From Burkholderia sp. Leaf177 (GTDB taxonomy: Bacteria > Pseudomonadota > Gammaproteobacteria > Burkholderiales > Burkholderiaceae), in assembly GCF_001424345.1 (NCBI RefSeq), contig NZ_LMPF01000023.1, positions 682,977 to 746,976 of the forward strand: a stretch of 64,000 bases of DNA, read 5' to 3'. A program made the position numbers and the translations under genes. The notes beneath the pieces were generated by a model. The model searched no databases and had not been told where the DNA came from. It worked only from the letters and a program-made list of their open reading frames with translations. Within the stretch, counting starts at the first letter, position 1, and every line of letters begins with the position of its first letter. Shown in pieces: positions 7,069 to 16,112 of the stretch.

Positions 7069-9360
7069 TCAAGCAGCGACCTTTCGCAATCGGATCGGAA
7101 TTGCCTTGGCGGCTGGCACCTTGCTGCGTTTTGCGTGATGCGACAAGGGAATCAGCCGGTTGCATTCAGGGTAGTAGCCCATCACGCAACCTGCCGGAAT
7201 GTCGTAGGCGTGAACTTGCAGGCCATCCAGTTCGCGCACGACGTCGTCTTTCGCCACCGTGCTGGCCGTTACCGTGTCGTCCTCGGCGAGCCCGAGGCGG
7301 ATCATGTCGTCCTTGTTCATCAGCAATACATCGCGCGATTTGGTGATGCCGCGAAAGCGGTCGTCGAGGCCATAAACCGTCGTGTTGAACTGGTTGTCGC
7401 CGCGCGTGGTCATCAGGCGCAGCGTGCGTTCGCCATCGAATTGCATGTCGGGGTCCTCACCAAATCCTTCCGGGACGATGAAGTTCGCCTTGCCCGTTTT
7501 AGTTTTCCACTCACGCTTCGCGGCAGGAAGCGGCCGATGAAACCCGCCCGGCTGCCCCATGCGCTGATTGAATTCCTTGAACTGTTCCGGGTACGTCTGT
7601 TCGATAGCGCCGCGCACCAGCCCGTAATCCGCCACCCACGCGTCCCAGTCGATCATCGGATTCGGCGGCAAAATCGCCTTTGCCAGCGCCGCGACTATCG
7701 CCGGTTCGGACAGCAAATGTTCGCTCGCTGGCTCGACCATTCCCTTCGATGCATGAATGCAAGCCGTACTGTCCTCCACCGTGACAGTTTGTTCACCGCT
7801 GCTTTGGCGATCGACCTCGATGCGCCCAAGGCACGGCAGCAAATAAGCCGCGCGCCCATGAACGATATGACTGCGGTTCAGCTTGGTCGCGATCTGCACG
7901 GTCAACGGCAGTTTCTTCCACGCCGGATCGAGCACGCCTTGATCCGGAATCGCGCGCGCGAAGTTACCTCCAAGTCCGATAAACGCATCGATACCGCCGC
8001 TCAGCACCGCCTCGCAGGTATCCACGGTCGTCAGTCCCGTCTCCTTCGGCGGCTCGAACTTGTATAGCTCGGCGAGCTTGTCCATGGGCACGAGTTCGGG
8101 CTTTTCCGTGATGCCGACCGTGCGTTGTCCCTGCACGTTCGAGTGGCCGCGAATCGGGCAAATCCCGGCGCCTTTCTTGCCGATATTGCCGCCCAGCAGC
8201 ATCAAATTCGTAAGCATCTGCACGGCGAGCACGCCCTCGCGATGCTGTGTGATGCCCATGCCGTAAAGAATGATCACGGCCTTGGCGCGAGCATATTCGG
8301 TCGCGGCCGCTTCCAGCGCGGAACGCGTCAACGCCGATTCCAGCTCGATATCTTTCCAGTCCGCCGCGCGTATTGCATGGGCGAATGCATCGAAGCCATG
8401 CGTATGTTCCGCGATAAAACCCGCGTCCAGCACGCGCGGCGTGTTTGCCGCGATGGCTTTATCGTCGGCTTCGATCAGCGCTTTGCAGATTCCGGTGATC
8501 GCTGCAATGTCGCCGCCGATCTTCACCTGGTGATATTGCGTGCTGATACAGGTTTGTTCAGTGGAAAGCATTTCCTTCGGCGATTGCGGGTTGGCGAAAC
8601 TCACCAGACCCCGTTCGCGCAGCGGATTGAACGTGATGATCTGCGCGTTGCGTTTGCGCGCTTCCTGCAGCGGATGAAGCATGCGCGGCGCGTTCGTGCC
8701 GGTGTTGTGGCCGAAGAAAAACATGCAGTCGGTGTGATCGAAATCTTCGAGCGTCACGGTCCCAACCGGCACGCCGATGGTCTCGGGCAATGCCACCGAC
8801 GTACTTTCATGGCACATGTTCGAGCTGTCCGGCAGGTTGTTGCAGCCGTAAAGCCGGGCCATCAGCGCATACATATATGAGGTTTCGAGCGACGCGCGTC
8901 CCGACGCGTAAAACACCACGCGTTTCGGATCATAGCCGCGCAGCTTTTCGCCGATTTCATCGAACGCTTGTTGCCATGGGATCGGCAGATAACGATCGGT
9001 CTCGGCGTCGTATCGCATGGGTTCGGTCAGCCGTCCTTGCGATTCCAGTTCCATGTCGCTCCACGCTTCGAGCGCGGCGAGCGTGTGGTGATCGAAGAAT
9101 TCCGGCGTGGCGCGTTTGGTCGTGATTTCCCAGGCCGTGGCTTTTGCACCGTTCTCGCAAAATTCGAACAAATGCGGGTCGGCGGGTTTTGCCCACGAAC
9201 AACTCACGCACGCAAAGCCGTCCGGTTTGTTCTGCTTGAAAAGGACGCGGGTTCCGCTGGTGGCGACGTGTTCTTTGAGAAGGATCGACGTGACTGCTTT
9301 TACCGATCCCCATCCGCCTGCCGGATGGTCGTACTGCTTGATATTGGGTTGCTTGCTCAT
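7069..9360 (-). CDS. FdhF/YdeP-family molybdopterin oxidoreductase
   Basis: This 763-residue protein is typical in length for the YdeP branch of the formate dehydrogenase/DMSO reductase superfamily. It has an N-terminal CVSCSW motif at about residues 50-55, a molybdopterin-binding core with SSNMCHES (the Cys is the probable Mo ligand region), GGNIGKKGAG and IRGHSNVQG, and a C-terminal molydopterin dinucleotide-binding domain with TTRGDNQFNTTVYG. No twin-arginine signal is present, so it is cytoplasmic. YdeP relatives are tied to acid resistance; the substrate is not settled. The ATG at 9360 (MSKQPNIKQY) has GGAG nine bases upstream and is preferred to the ATG at 9432. A small unknown gene follows in the same direction. 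Confidence 0.88.
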   Translation of the reverse strand: MSKQPNIKQYDHPAGGWGSVKAVTSILLKEHVATSGTRVLFKQNKPDGFACVSCSWAKPADPHLFEFCENGAKATAWEITTKRATPEFFDHHTLAALEAWSDMELESQGRLTEPMRYDAETDRYLPIPWQQAFDEIGEKLRGYDPKRVVFYASGRASLETSYMYALMARLYGCNNLPDSSNMCHESTSVALPETIGVPVGTVTLEDFDHTDCMFFFGHNTGTNAPRMLHPLQEARKRNAQIITFNPLRERGLVSFANPQSPKEMLSTEQTCISTQYHQVKIGGDIAAITGICKALIEADDKAIAANTPRVLDAGFIAEHTHGFDAFAHAIRAADWKDIELESALTRSALEAAATEYARAKAVIILYGMGITQHREGVLAVQMLTNLMLLGGNIGKKGAGICPIRGHSNVQGQRTVGITEKPELVPMDKLAELYKFEPPKETGLTTVDTCEAVLSGGIDAFIGLGGNFARAIPDQGVLDPAWKKLPLTVQIATKLNRSHIVHGRAAYLLPCLGRIEVDRQSSGEQTVTVEDSTACIHASKGMVEPASEHLLSEPAIVAALAKAILPPNPMIDWDAWVADYGLVRGAIEQTYPEQFKEFNQRMGQPGGFHRPLPAAKREWKTKTGKANFIVPEGFGEDPDMQFDGERTLRLMTTRGDNQFNTTVYGLDDRFRGITKSRDVLLMNKDDMIRLGLAEDDTVTASTVAKDDVVRELDGLQVHAYDIPAGCVMGYYPECNRLIPLSHHAKRSKVPAAKAIPIRLRKVAA

Positions 9361-9472
9361 GCTTCGAAGCTCCGCGGATGGACAAGAAGCGAACGGCTCA
9401 AATGCGTTCGCTGGCGGAGTTTCATTCAGCAAGAAACAGGCTCAAGACGGAATCGGAACGGATTTAGAAAAC

Positions 9473-9512
9473 TGAAAGCCGCCGGCCCGCGATTGCGGAG
9501 CGGCGGCTTTCA
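9473..9512 (-). terminator. Terminator of the 9568-10065 gene
   Basis: TGAAAGCCGCC at 9473-9483 and GGCGGCTTTCA at 9502-9512 form a perfect 11-base stem with an 18-base loop. Read on the minus strand, the stem is followed by a T-rich tract (AGTTTTC). It sits between the membrane protein gene and the oxidoreductase, both leftward, and so separates their transcripts. Confidence 0.75.
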
Positions 9513-9567
9513 ATATTCGATGCAGGTTTTCGCGGCTCGGTTTAATCGTTGGACCCAATCACCAATA

Positions 9568-10065
9568 TCAGGCTTCTCCAGCTTGTTGACCTTCGGGCGC
9601 GGGTTTGAATGCATCGGCGCGGCGGCGGATTTCTTCCACTTCTACCGTCACGAAAGTGCGGTTCTCGGCGGCGAGCGCGCTTTGATACGACGCACCTTCC
9701 GGCACGCGATGCAGCAACGCGCGCATTTCGCCCTGCGTGGTCTGTTCGACCGGCTCGAAGTTATACAGGCGCAGCATCAGCTCGGCGCGCTCGTGCAGCA
9801 GAAACAGGCACGCTGCGAACACCGCCACAGCGACCACTTCCTGCGCGCCGAAGCTGAAATCGTCCGGGATCGGCGAGAACGGCATCGCTGCAACGGCGAT
9901 CAGTCCAGCGATGGCCAGCACGACCGTCGCGTACAGAAAAAACTTCGCGCGCCCGACAATTCGATCATGTTCCGTCTTGATTTGGACAGCCGTGCGCGGG
10001 ATGAGCGCCGTATGGCCATGTTTTTGTTCGCGTTGCTGAAGTGCTGAAAGCGGAAGGGCGGCCAT
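9568..10065 (-). CDS. Two-TM inner-membrane protein of unknown function
   Basis: The 165-residue protein has a hydrophilic N-terminus of about 40 residues, two hydrophobic segments (about 42-64 and 74-92) and a polar C-terminal domain of 70 residues rich in Glu and Arg, with a helical look. I do not recognise a named family; related conserved membrane proteins occur in Burkholderia. The gene is alone, with its own terminator downstream, and is divergent from the glycosyltransferase gene across an AT-richer gap. Confidence 0.65.
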   Translation of the reverse strand: MAALPLSALQQREQKHGHTALIPRTAVQIKTEHDRIVGRAKFFLYATVVLAIAGLIAVAAMPFSPIPDDFSFGAQEVVAVAVFAACLFLLHERAELMLRLYNFEPVEQTTQGEMRALLHRVPEGASYQSALAAENRTFVTVEVEEIRRRADAFKPAPEGQQAGEA

Positions 10066-10384
10066 GAAGTCGAGTGCCTTGAAGTTCGGTAAGTTTGTCG
10101 CCAGGAATTGGCGCTGTCACCGGGTTAACGCCAAGCTTTCAGGAAAGTTGACGGCGGTTACGTGTTGTTTCAGTCGGGTCTCAAAATGTTTCTGCGTTAG
10201 CGGTGCGGAATACTGTTTTTCTGTACAGGTTTCGTTCGTCAACTGTGGTTTGTTCATCGATGCAAATCTCTGTTTTTGCTCGGCTTTTATTGGCTGGATC
10301 TTCCTTGGGAATGCCTATTGCTGTGGGCCTTTAGCAACTGTCCGGAGCTTGCCGGACAACGGAAAAGCAAACGGAGAGAAGAAC
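10066..10384. other. AT-richer intergenic region / 5' leader of GT2 gene
   Basis: About 320 bases that are clearly more AT-rich than the neighbours. No coding frame has convincing codon use; an open frame can be drawn from 10064 into the glycosyltransferase gene, but its first 107 codons look non-coding. Near its end a hairpin (TGTCCGG 10339-10345, CCGGACA 10352-10358) lies about 27 bases before the start codon and may influence translation. Promoters of both divergent genes must lie here. Confidence 0.5.
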
Positions 10385-11080
10385 ATGATTGGCATTGTCA
10401 TTCCGGCTCATAACGAAGCAGAGCAGATCGGGGCATGTGTCACAGCAGCAAAACGCGCGGCAAGTCATCATCAATTGCTTGGCGAAGAGGTACGCGTGAT
10501 CGTGGTCGTCGATCATTGCACTGACGAAACGTCAGCTATTGCCCAGTCGCTCGGGGCCGAGGTGATTGCCGTGAACGCGCGCAATGTCGGCATTGCGCGG
10601 GCGGAAGGCGCGCGGCGTGCGTTGTCGCTGGGCGCGAGATGGCTTGCTTTCACCGATGCCGACAGTGTCGTCGCCGATGACTGGCTGGTGCGCCAGCTCG
10701 ATCTCTGCGCCGATGCGGTGTGCGGCGTCATCGCGATTCACGACTGGTCGCCACATTTGTCGGCCATGCGCGAGCATTTCGCGCGCAACTACACGGACGC
10801 CGATGACCACCGGCATATTCATGGCGCAAACATGGGGGTGTCGGCGGCGGCTTATTTGCGCGTCGGCGGATTCGCGCCACTGGAACATAGCGAGGACGTC
10901 GCGCTGGTCGAGGCGTTGATTGCCGACGGCGCGTCGATTGCATGGAGCGCAGCGCCGCGCGTGGTGACGAGCGCGCGGACGGACTTCAGGGCGCGCAAAG
11001 GGTTTGGCGCCACGCTGGTCGATATGAGCCGGCGGTGTTTTTCGGTATCGACGGATGAGGAAGGGGTATTGGCGGCTTGA
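10385..11080 (+). CDS. Family 2 glycosyltransferase
   Basis: This 231-residue protein begins directly with the GT2 fold (MIGIVIPAHNEAEQIG) and has the nucleotide-sugar site FTDADSVV near residue 97, in which DAD fits the DxD metal motif. A late region (GGFAPLEHSEDVALVEAL) matches the acceptor-site ED motif. It has no membrane segment and would act in the cytoplasm. The ATG at 10385 is chosen because GGAGAGAAG lies just upstream and the frame before it looks non-coding. No saccharide cluster surrounds it, so the acceptor is unknown. Confidence 0.85.
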   Translation: MIGIVIPAHNEAEQIGACVTAAKRAASHHQLLGEEVRVIVVVDHCTDETSAIAQSLGAEVIAVNARNVGIARAEGARRALSLGARWLAFTDADSVVADDWLVRQLDLCADAVCGVIAIHDWSPHLSAMREHFARNYTDADDHRHIHGANMGVSAAAYLRVGGFAPLEHSEDVALVEALIADGASIAWSAAPRVVTSARTDFRARKGFGATLVDMSRRCFSVSTDEEGVLAA

Positions 11081-11179
11081 GGCGGGCGATGCGCGGTGGC
11101 GTTAGCCAATTGGTCAGGTTGTGGAGCATGTGCGTTCCCTCTATGCTGTCTTCACATCATTCGAGCAACCTGAAGCATC

Positions 11180-11623
11180 ATGAGCAAACCAGTCACAATT
11201 CGTCACGCGCGGGCCTCAACGTTATCTGCATCCACCGTCTCTGCTTCGACCGAACCCAAGCCGAGGTCGAAACCTCTGCATGCGAAGGTCCGGGATACCG
11301 CGATAGTAAAATCCATTTCGGAGCGTTCGAGCGTCAACCTACGTGCAGTTGATCTTGACCGCTTGATTTCAGTTGAGGTCACGCGCCAGCTACTGCAATC
11401 CGGCGTTGAGGTCCCGGTACCCGACGCTACTAATCCGCAAGTGCGCGAACTTCGCGACTATGCGTACAAAGTTTTCGGCAATACGGCAAAGGGCGATCGC
11501 TGGCTACTGAGGCCATCGACAAAACTGAACGGCGTTCGCCCTATCGATCACCTCGACACACCCGAAAACTCAAATGCCGTCTATTCTGCGCTCGATGCCA
11601 TAGCGTACGGCTTCCCGGTTTAA
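11180..11623 (+). CDS. Antitoxin of the Xre/MbcA/ParS type (RES partner)
   Basis: This 147-residue protein has a basic, Ser- and Pro-rich N-terminus of about 45 residues and a C-terminal DUF2384/MbcA-ParS-Xre toxin-binding domain (about 80-147) with AYKVFGNTAKGDRWLLRPSTKL. It would bind and neutralise the RES protein encoded three bases downstream, and probably represses the pair. The recognisable Xre HTH is weak here, so DNA binding is assumed from the family. The stop at 11621-11623 and the toxin start at 11627 suggest translational coupling. Confidence 0.8.
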   Translation: MSKPVTIRHARASTLSASTVSASTEPKPRSKPLHAKVRDTAIVKSISERSSVNLRAVDLDRLISVEVTRQLLQSGVEVPVPDATNPQVRELRDYAYKVFGNTAKGDRWLLRPSTKLNGVRPIDHLDTPENSNAVYSALDAIAYGFPV

Positions 11624-11626
11624 GTC

Positions 11627-12136
11627 ATGGTTGTGTACCGATTATGTTCGGCGGCGTTTGCAACTCGGCAGTTGGCTCTGGACGGCGAAGGGGCGGCGTT
11701 GCATGGTCAGCGCTGGAATGCACGGGGACAGCGGGCAGCATATTTCGCTTCGTCGCGCGCGTTATGTGCCCTTGAGTACCTCGTACACATTGAAGATGTC
11801 GCTGGCGTGCCCGACTTGCGAATGTTGCGACTGGAATTGGCGATCCGTCCAGATTCCTTGCACGATTTCAGCAGCGGCAAAGGCTTGCCACACGCCTGGA
11901 AAACAGCCGCAGCGCTCGGCCGATGTCAGAAGTTTGGCGACGGTGTTTTGACACAGACTGACTCGCTCGGATTCAAAATTCCGTCCGCCTTGATTCCAGC
12001 GGAATGGAACGTTGTATTGAATCCAAACTTCGCGGCGTTTCGGACATCTATTTTGTCGTTTCGCAGCGAGGGTCGTTTCGTCTACGATCCGCGATTTTTC
12101 GAACCCGGCCGACAACGATCTGCAATCGCCGATTGA
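11627..12136 (+). CDS. RES-domain toxin
   Basis: This 169-residue protein has the RES signature: Arg29 in GQRWNARG, Tyr39 in AYFASS, Glu50 in ALEYLVH, and a later Ser in IPSALIPAEWN. RES toxins degrade NAD+ and stop growth when not neutralised. It lies three bases after the antitoxin gene with no ribosome-binding site of its own in view, which supports coupling. All conserved residues seem present, so the toxin is likely active. It converges on the MocA-type gene with a 39-base gap. Confidence 0.88.
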   Translation: MVVYRLCSAAFATRQLALDGEGAALHGQRWNARGQRAAYFASSRALCALEYLVHIEDVAGVPDLRMLRLELAIRPDSLHDFSSGKGLPHAWKTAAALGRCQKFGDGVLTQTDSLGFKIPSALIPAEWNVVLNPNFAAFRTSILSFRSEGRFVYDPRFFEPGRQRSAIAD

Positions 12137-12175
12137 TTCGCGCGGAGAATAGTTGAGGTGAAGGGAAACCACACC

Positions 12176-12763
12176 TCACCGTTCCAGCAAATCCTCTGGA
12201 ACATCGACATCGCGTAAGATATTCGCGTCTTCCACATCGATCTTTTCCACCGTCTCCGACACGAATAACGCCCGCGCTCCGGCGTCACCATCGAGCGCGC
12301 TGAGCGTCTCAAGATGCATTGCGCCGAATCCCGCCGGATGCCCACGCTGCCCGCGATAAAACGGCGCCACGATCGACGCCCCCGCGTCCAGCGATCGCGC
12401 AACCGCTTCCACCGTCCCGGGCTCGATCCACGGCATGTCGCCAAGCGTCACGAGCCAGCTTTCCGCCTCCGGCGTTGCGCGCACGGCTGCGGCGAGCGCG
12501 GCGCCCATGCCACGTTCGGCATCGATTGAAAACATCACGTTGCATCCCGCCTCGTTCAGCACCTCGGCGAGCTTCTCCGATCCTGGCCGAACCACGGCGA
12601 GTACGCTCGATACCGCCGACAGCAACCGCCGCGCGGACTGGAAGACCACAGGCGTGCCGTCGGGAAGCGTGGCAAGTAGTTTGTTGTGAAGGCCACTCGG
12701 GTCGAAGCGGGAGCCATAGCCGGCGGCAAGCAGGATGCCGGTAGCGCTCGATGAATAACTCAT
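12176..12763 (-). CDS. mocA: MobA-like NTP transferase, probable Mo cofactor cytidylyltransferase
   Basis: This 195-residue protein has the nucleotidyltransferase start GILLAAGYGSRFDPSG with a lysine in HNKLLA, and a metal site at LVTLGDMPWIEP. It is MocA-like: it would add CMP to Mo-molybdopterin to form the dinucleotide used by xanthine oxidase-family enzymes. The position after the aldehyde oxidoreductase genes, whose E. coli counterpart uses the cytosine dinucleotide, supports this. The ATG at 12763 has AGGA nine bases upstream; a longer frame reaching 13189 overlaps paoC in another frame and is rejected. A strong terminator lies between paoC and this gene. Confidence 0.82.
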   Translation of the reverse strand: MSYSSSATGILLAAGYGSRFDPSGLHNKLLATLPDGTPVVFQSARRLLSAVSSVLAVVRPGSEKLAEVLNEAGCNVMFSIDAERGMGAALAAAVRATPEAESWLVTLGDMPWIEPGTVEAVARSLDAGASIVAPFYRGQRGHPAGFGAMHLETLSALDGDAGARALFVSETVEKIDVEDANILRDVDVPEDLLER

Positions 12764-12837
12764 GGCCGGCGTCCTGACGAAAGGGAAATAGAAACAAGCG
12801 TCGATTTTGACAAGCCGCATTGCGCGCGGCAAGCACG

Positions 12838-12872
12838 AAAAAAACCGCGCGGCGTTGAAAGCCGCGCGGTTT
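12838..12872 (-). terminator. Strong terminator between paoC and mocA
   Basis: AAACCGCGCGGC at 12842-12853 and GCCGCGCGGTTT at 12861-12872 form a perfect 12-base stem with a 7-base loop. On the minus strand it ends in a run of seven T residues (12838-12844). It would end or attenuate the paoABC transcript before mocA. Confidence 0.88.
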
Positions 12873-12888
12873 CCGGAACGACCCACCA

Positions 12889-15117
12889 TCAAACCATCGT
12901 TTTCGGCATGACCTTGTCGAGCGTTATCGGCAGATCGCGCACGCGCACGCCGGTTGCGTGATACACGGCATTCGCAATCGCGCCCGCCACGCCCGTAATG
13001 CCGATCTCGCCGATACCTCTCACGCCCAGCGAATTGATATGCGGATCGGCCTGGCCGAGCACGGTGATATCGATTGCGTTGATATCGGCGTTCACCGGCA
13101 CGTGGTATTCCGCGAGATTGGCGTTCGTGTAGCGGCCGTAGCGCGGATCGAGTTCGCTTTTCTCCGTCAGCGCCGAGCCAATGCCCCACACCACGCCGCC
13201 CATCAACTGGCTGTGCGCGGTTTTTTCGTTGAGCAGATTGCCGACGTCGTAGACGCTCACCACGCGTGCAACGCGGATTGTGCCGAGATCGGCATCGACG
13301 TGCACTTCCGCGAACACCGCGCCGAACGAGTGGAACGCGTACTCCTTTTTCTCGTCGCCGGGCTTGACGGTCGCCGTCGCTTCGATCGGCTTGCCGCCGT
13401 TTCTTGCAATGATCGCCGCCGCCGGATCGCGCTTCGACGGATCTGCCCGGCTGATCACCCAGCCGTTGTTGACGGTCACGTCATCGGGCGATGCGCCGCT
13501 CAACGGCGAAGCCGAATCCGCAAGGGTCATCGCGATCAACTTGCCGCGAACCTGCGATGCCGCTTCGCGAACCGCCGGCGATACGCTCGCCGCCGATTGC
13601 GATCCGCCCGATACCGGCGCTTTCGGCAACGACGAATCGCCGAGCGCGAAGGTCACCATTTCCATCGGAAAGCCGAGGGCATCGGCGGCGACCTGGGTCA
13701 TCACGGTGAACGTGCCGGTGCCGAGATCCTGCGTGCCCGATGCCGCCATTGCCGTGCCATCCGGCAAGATGCGCACGACCGCCGACGCCTCGCTGCGATT
13801 CGCCGGATACGTTGCCGTTGCCATGCCCCAGCCAATCAGCGTGTTGCCCTCGCGCATGGAACGCGGTTTTGGATTGCGCCGCGACCAGCCGAATTTCGCC
13901 GCGCCTTTTTCGTAGCATTCGCGCAGCGATTTCTCCGACCACGGCTTTTTCTCTTGCGGTTCCATGTCGGCGTAGTTCTTCAGGCGGAACGCGAGCGGGT
14001 CCATGTTCAGCTGGTACGCCATTTCGTCCATCGCGGATTCGAGCGCGAACGAACCGCTCGTTTCGCCCGGCGCGCGCATGAAGGTCGGTGTGCCGACATC
14101 GAGTTTCACGAGCCTGTGCGTGGTCGCCTGGTTCGGCGTGGCGTACAACATGCGCGTGAGAATGGCCGAGCTTTCGTTCCAGTCCTCGAACGTCGATGTC
14201 GTCGATATCACGTCGTGGCGCATGCCGGTCAACGTGCCGTCATCGCGTGCGGCAACCTGGAAATGCTGTTCGGTGAACGGCCGGTTGCCGACCATGCCGA
14301 ACATGTGCGGGCGTTCCAGCACGAGTCGCACGGGCCTTCCGGTTTGCTTCGCGGCCATCGCGGCGAGCACGACGTGCGACCAAGCCGATCCTTTGCAGCC
14401 AAATCCGCCGCCAACGAAAGGGCAGATCACGCGAACGTTGTCTTCGCTGATGCCGAGCGTTTTCGCCACCGCGCTGCGTTCGCCGGAAACACCCTGGGTT
14501 GCATCGTAGAGCGTGAGTTTCGGGCCGTCCCAGCGCGCCAGGGTTGCGTGCGGTTCCATTGGATTGTGATGCTCGTTCGGCGTGGTGTAGACCACATCGA
14601 GCCGGGTTGGGCCTTGCCTCAAGCCTGCCGCGACATCGCCGCGTTGTGTATCGATTGGCCGGCCCATCATCTTTTCCGGCCGGTACGCGCTGGATTTCGC
14701 GCGCTGGTAGTCGGCGTTGGGCGTTGCGGCTTCGTACTTCACCGATGCCTGCAATTTGCGCGCGCCGTCGGTTGCGCGTTCGAGCGTGTCGGCCACGACG
14801 ACCGCGATCGGCTCGTTGTTGTAGCGCACTTCGTCCGTCTGCAACAACGATAACCGGCGCACCGCTGGCGGCGACGCATCGGGCTTGCCGCCATTGGGCA
14901 AACGCATCGCGGTTTCGTGCGTCATCACGAGCAGCACGCCGGGCATGGACTGCACGCGGGCGGTGTCCATCGATACAACCCGGCCGCGCGCAATCGTGCT
15001 CATCACGAGCACCGCATGCGCGAGCTTGGCTTCGGGGTTATCGGCGGAATACCGGGCTTGGCCGGTAACTTTTAGAAGACCGTCGGTGCGATCGAGCGGT
15101 TGTCCAAGAACACTCAT
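12889..15117 (-). CDS. paoC: Aldehyde oxidoreductase molybdenum-binding subunit
   Basis: This 742-residue protein matches PaoC/YagR-type large subunits. It has the start MSVLGQPLDRTDGLLKVTGQ, the molybdopterin loops FVGGGFGCKG and GETSGSFALESAMDE, and the active-site glutamate in VRGIGEIGITG near the C-terminus. With PaoA and PaoB it would oxidise aldehydes, aromatic ones included, to carboxylic acids. Its ATG (15115-15117) overlaps the paoB stop in an ATGA arrangement. A longer open frame continues upstream to 16173, but there it only shadows paoB and paoA. The large subunit has no signal of its own and would be exported by riding on the Tat-signal-bearing small subunit. Confidence 0.92.
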   Translation of the reverse strand: MSVLGQPLDRTDGLLKVTGQARYSADNPEAKLAHAVLVMSTIARGRVVSMDTARVQSMPGVLLVMTHETAMRLPNGGKPDASPPAVRRLSLLQTDEVRYNNEPIAVVVADTLERATDGARKLQASVKYEAATPNADYQRAKSSAYRPEKMMGRPIDTQRGDVAAGLRQGPTRLDVVYTTPNEHHNPMEPHATLARWDGPKLTLYDATQGVSGERSAVAKTLGISEDNVRVICPFVGGGFGCKGSAWSHVVLAAMAAKQTGRPVRLVLERPHMFGMVGNRPFTEQHFQVAARDDGTLTGMRHDVISTTSTFEDWNESSAILTRMLYATPNQATTHRLVKLDVGTPTFMRAPGETSGSFALESAMDEMAYQLNMDPLAFRLKNYADMEPQEKKPWSEKSLRECYEKGAAKFGWSRRNPKPRSMREGNTLIGWGMATATYPANRSEASAVVRILPDGTAMAASGTQDLGTGTFTVMTQVAADALGFPMEMVTFALGDSSLPKAPVSGGSQSAASVSPAVREAASQVRGKLIAMTLADSASPLSGASPDDVTVNNGWVISRADPSKRDPAAAIIARNGGKPIEATATVKPGDEKKEYAFHSFGAVFAEVHVDADLGTIRVARVVSVYDVGNLLNEKTAHSQLMGGVVWGIGSALTEKSELDPRYGRYTNANLAEYHVPVNADINAIDITVLGQADPHINSLGVRGIGEIGITGVAGAIANAVYHATGVRVRDLPITLDKVMPKTMV

Positions 15118-16103
15118 GCCATACCTCCAGCGGTGGAAACCGCGCGGATGATCGCGCGTTGAGCCAGCTCGATCTTGAAGCTGTTTTCGCGATAACCCCT
15201 GGCATCGCGCACGGCGAGCGCCGCGGCACGTTGCAAGGTCTCGTGCGATAAAGGCTTGCCCACGAGCATCTGTTCCGTTGCCATCGCGCGCCAAGGTTTG
15301 TGGGCGACGCCGCCCAACGCAATGCGCGCCGTTTTCACCGTGTTGCCGTCCATCTGCAACGCGGCCGCAACCGAAACCAGCGCGAACGCGTAACTCGCGC
15401 GGTCGCGCACTTTCAGATAATGCGAATGCTCGGCGAACAAGGGCGGCGGCAGATCCACCGATGTAATCAGTTCGCCCGGTTTCAGCGTGGTATCGACTTC
15501 CGGATGTTCCCCTGGCAACCGATGAAACTCCGCGAACGGAATCGCGCGTTCGCCTTGCGGACCATTCACGCGCACGACGGCATCGAGCGCGGCGAGGGCC
15601 ACGTTCATATCGGAGGGATTCGTCGCGATGCACTGGTCGCTCGCACCGAGAATCGCGTGAATGCGATTGTTGCCTTCCAGCGCCGCGCAACCGCTGCCCG
15701 GCGTGCGCTTGTTGCATTGCTGGAAGCCGGTGTCGTAAAAATAATAGCAGCGCGTGCGTTGCATCAGGTTGCCGCCGACGGTTGCCATGTTGCGCAATTG
15801 CGCCGATGCACCCGCCAGAAACGCCTCCGACAAAAGCGGATAACGCCCGCGAATCCATGCGTGATTCGCGGCGTCGCTGTTGCGAACCAATGCGCCAATA
15901 CGCAAGCCGCCATCGGGTAGCGAAGTCACGGCGCCGAGACCGTCGATATGCGTGATATCGACGAGTTTCGACGGCCTTGCAACGCCGCCTTTCATGAGGT
16001 CGAGCAGATTTGTTCCGCCGCCGATAAACGCAACGCCCGGCTGCTGGGCAGCCTTGATTGCCGCGCTGACATCGGTGGCGCGTTCGTAGGAAATGGCATC
16101 CAT
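15114..16103 (-). CDS. paoB: Aldehyde oxidoreductase FAD-binding subunit
   Basis: This 329-residue CO dehydrogenase flavoprotein-type subunit has the FAD motifs FIGGGTNLLDLM and TVGGNLMQRTRC. The cysteine-rich insert (Cys in RTRCYYFY, QQCNKR, GSGCAA and SDQCIA) matches the [4Fe-4S] cluster special to PaoB, which separates it from plain xanthine dehydrogenase subunits. It carries electrons between the [2Fe-2S] subunit, FAD and the final acceptor. It lies nine bases after paoA and overlaps paoC by four bases, a compact operon. Confidence 0.93.
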   Translation of the reverse strand: MDAISYERATDVSAAIKAAQQPGVAFIGGGTNLLDLMKGGVARPSKLVDITHIDGLGAVTSLPDGGLRIGALVRNSDAANHAWIRGRYPLLSEAFLAGASAQLRNMATVGGNLMQRTRCYYFYDTGFQQCNKRTPGSGCAALEGNNRIHAILGASDQCIATNPSDMNVALAALDAVVRVNGPQGERAIPFAEFHRLPGEHPEVDTTLKPGELITSVDLPPPLFAEHSHYLKVRDRASYAFALVSVAAALQMDGNTVKTARIALGGVAHKPWRAMATEQMLVGKPLSHETLQRAAALAVRDARGYRENSFKIELAQRAIIRAVSTAGGMA

Positions 16104-16112
16104 GTCGCGCTC

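Noticed and set aside
10064..10384. N-terminal extension of 107 residues on the glycosyltransferase
   Set aside because: The extension is Cys- and Phe-rich with non-coding look, and a good ribosome-binding site precedes the ATG at 10385 where the GT2 fold begins.
12958..14853. 631-codon frame opposite paoC
   Set aside because: Antisense shadow of a recognised gene, with skewed composition and no ribosome-binding site.
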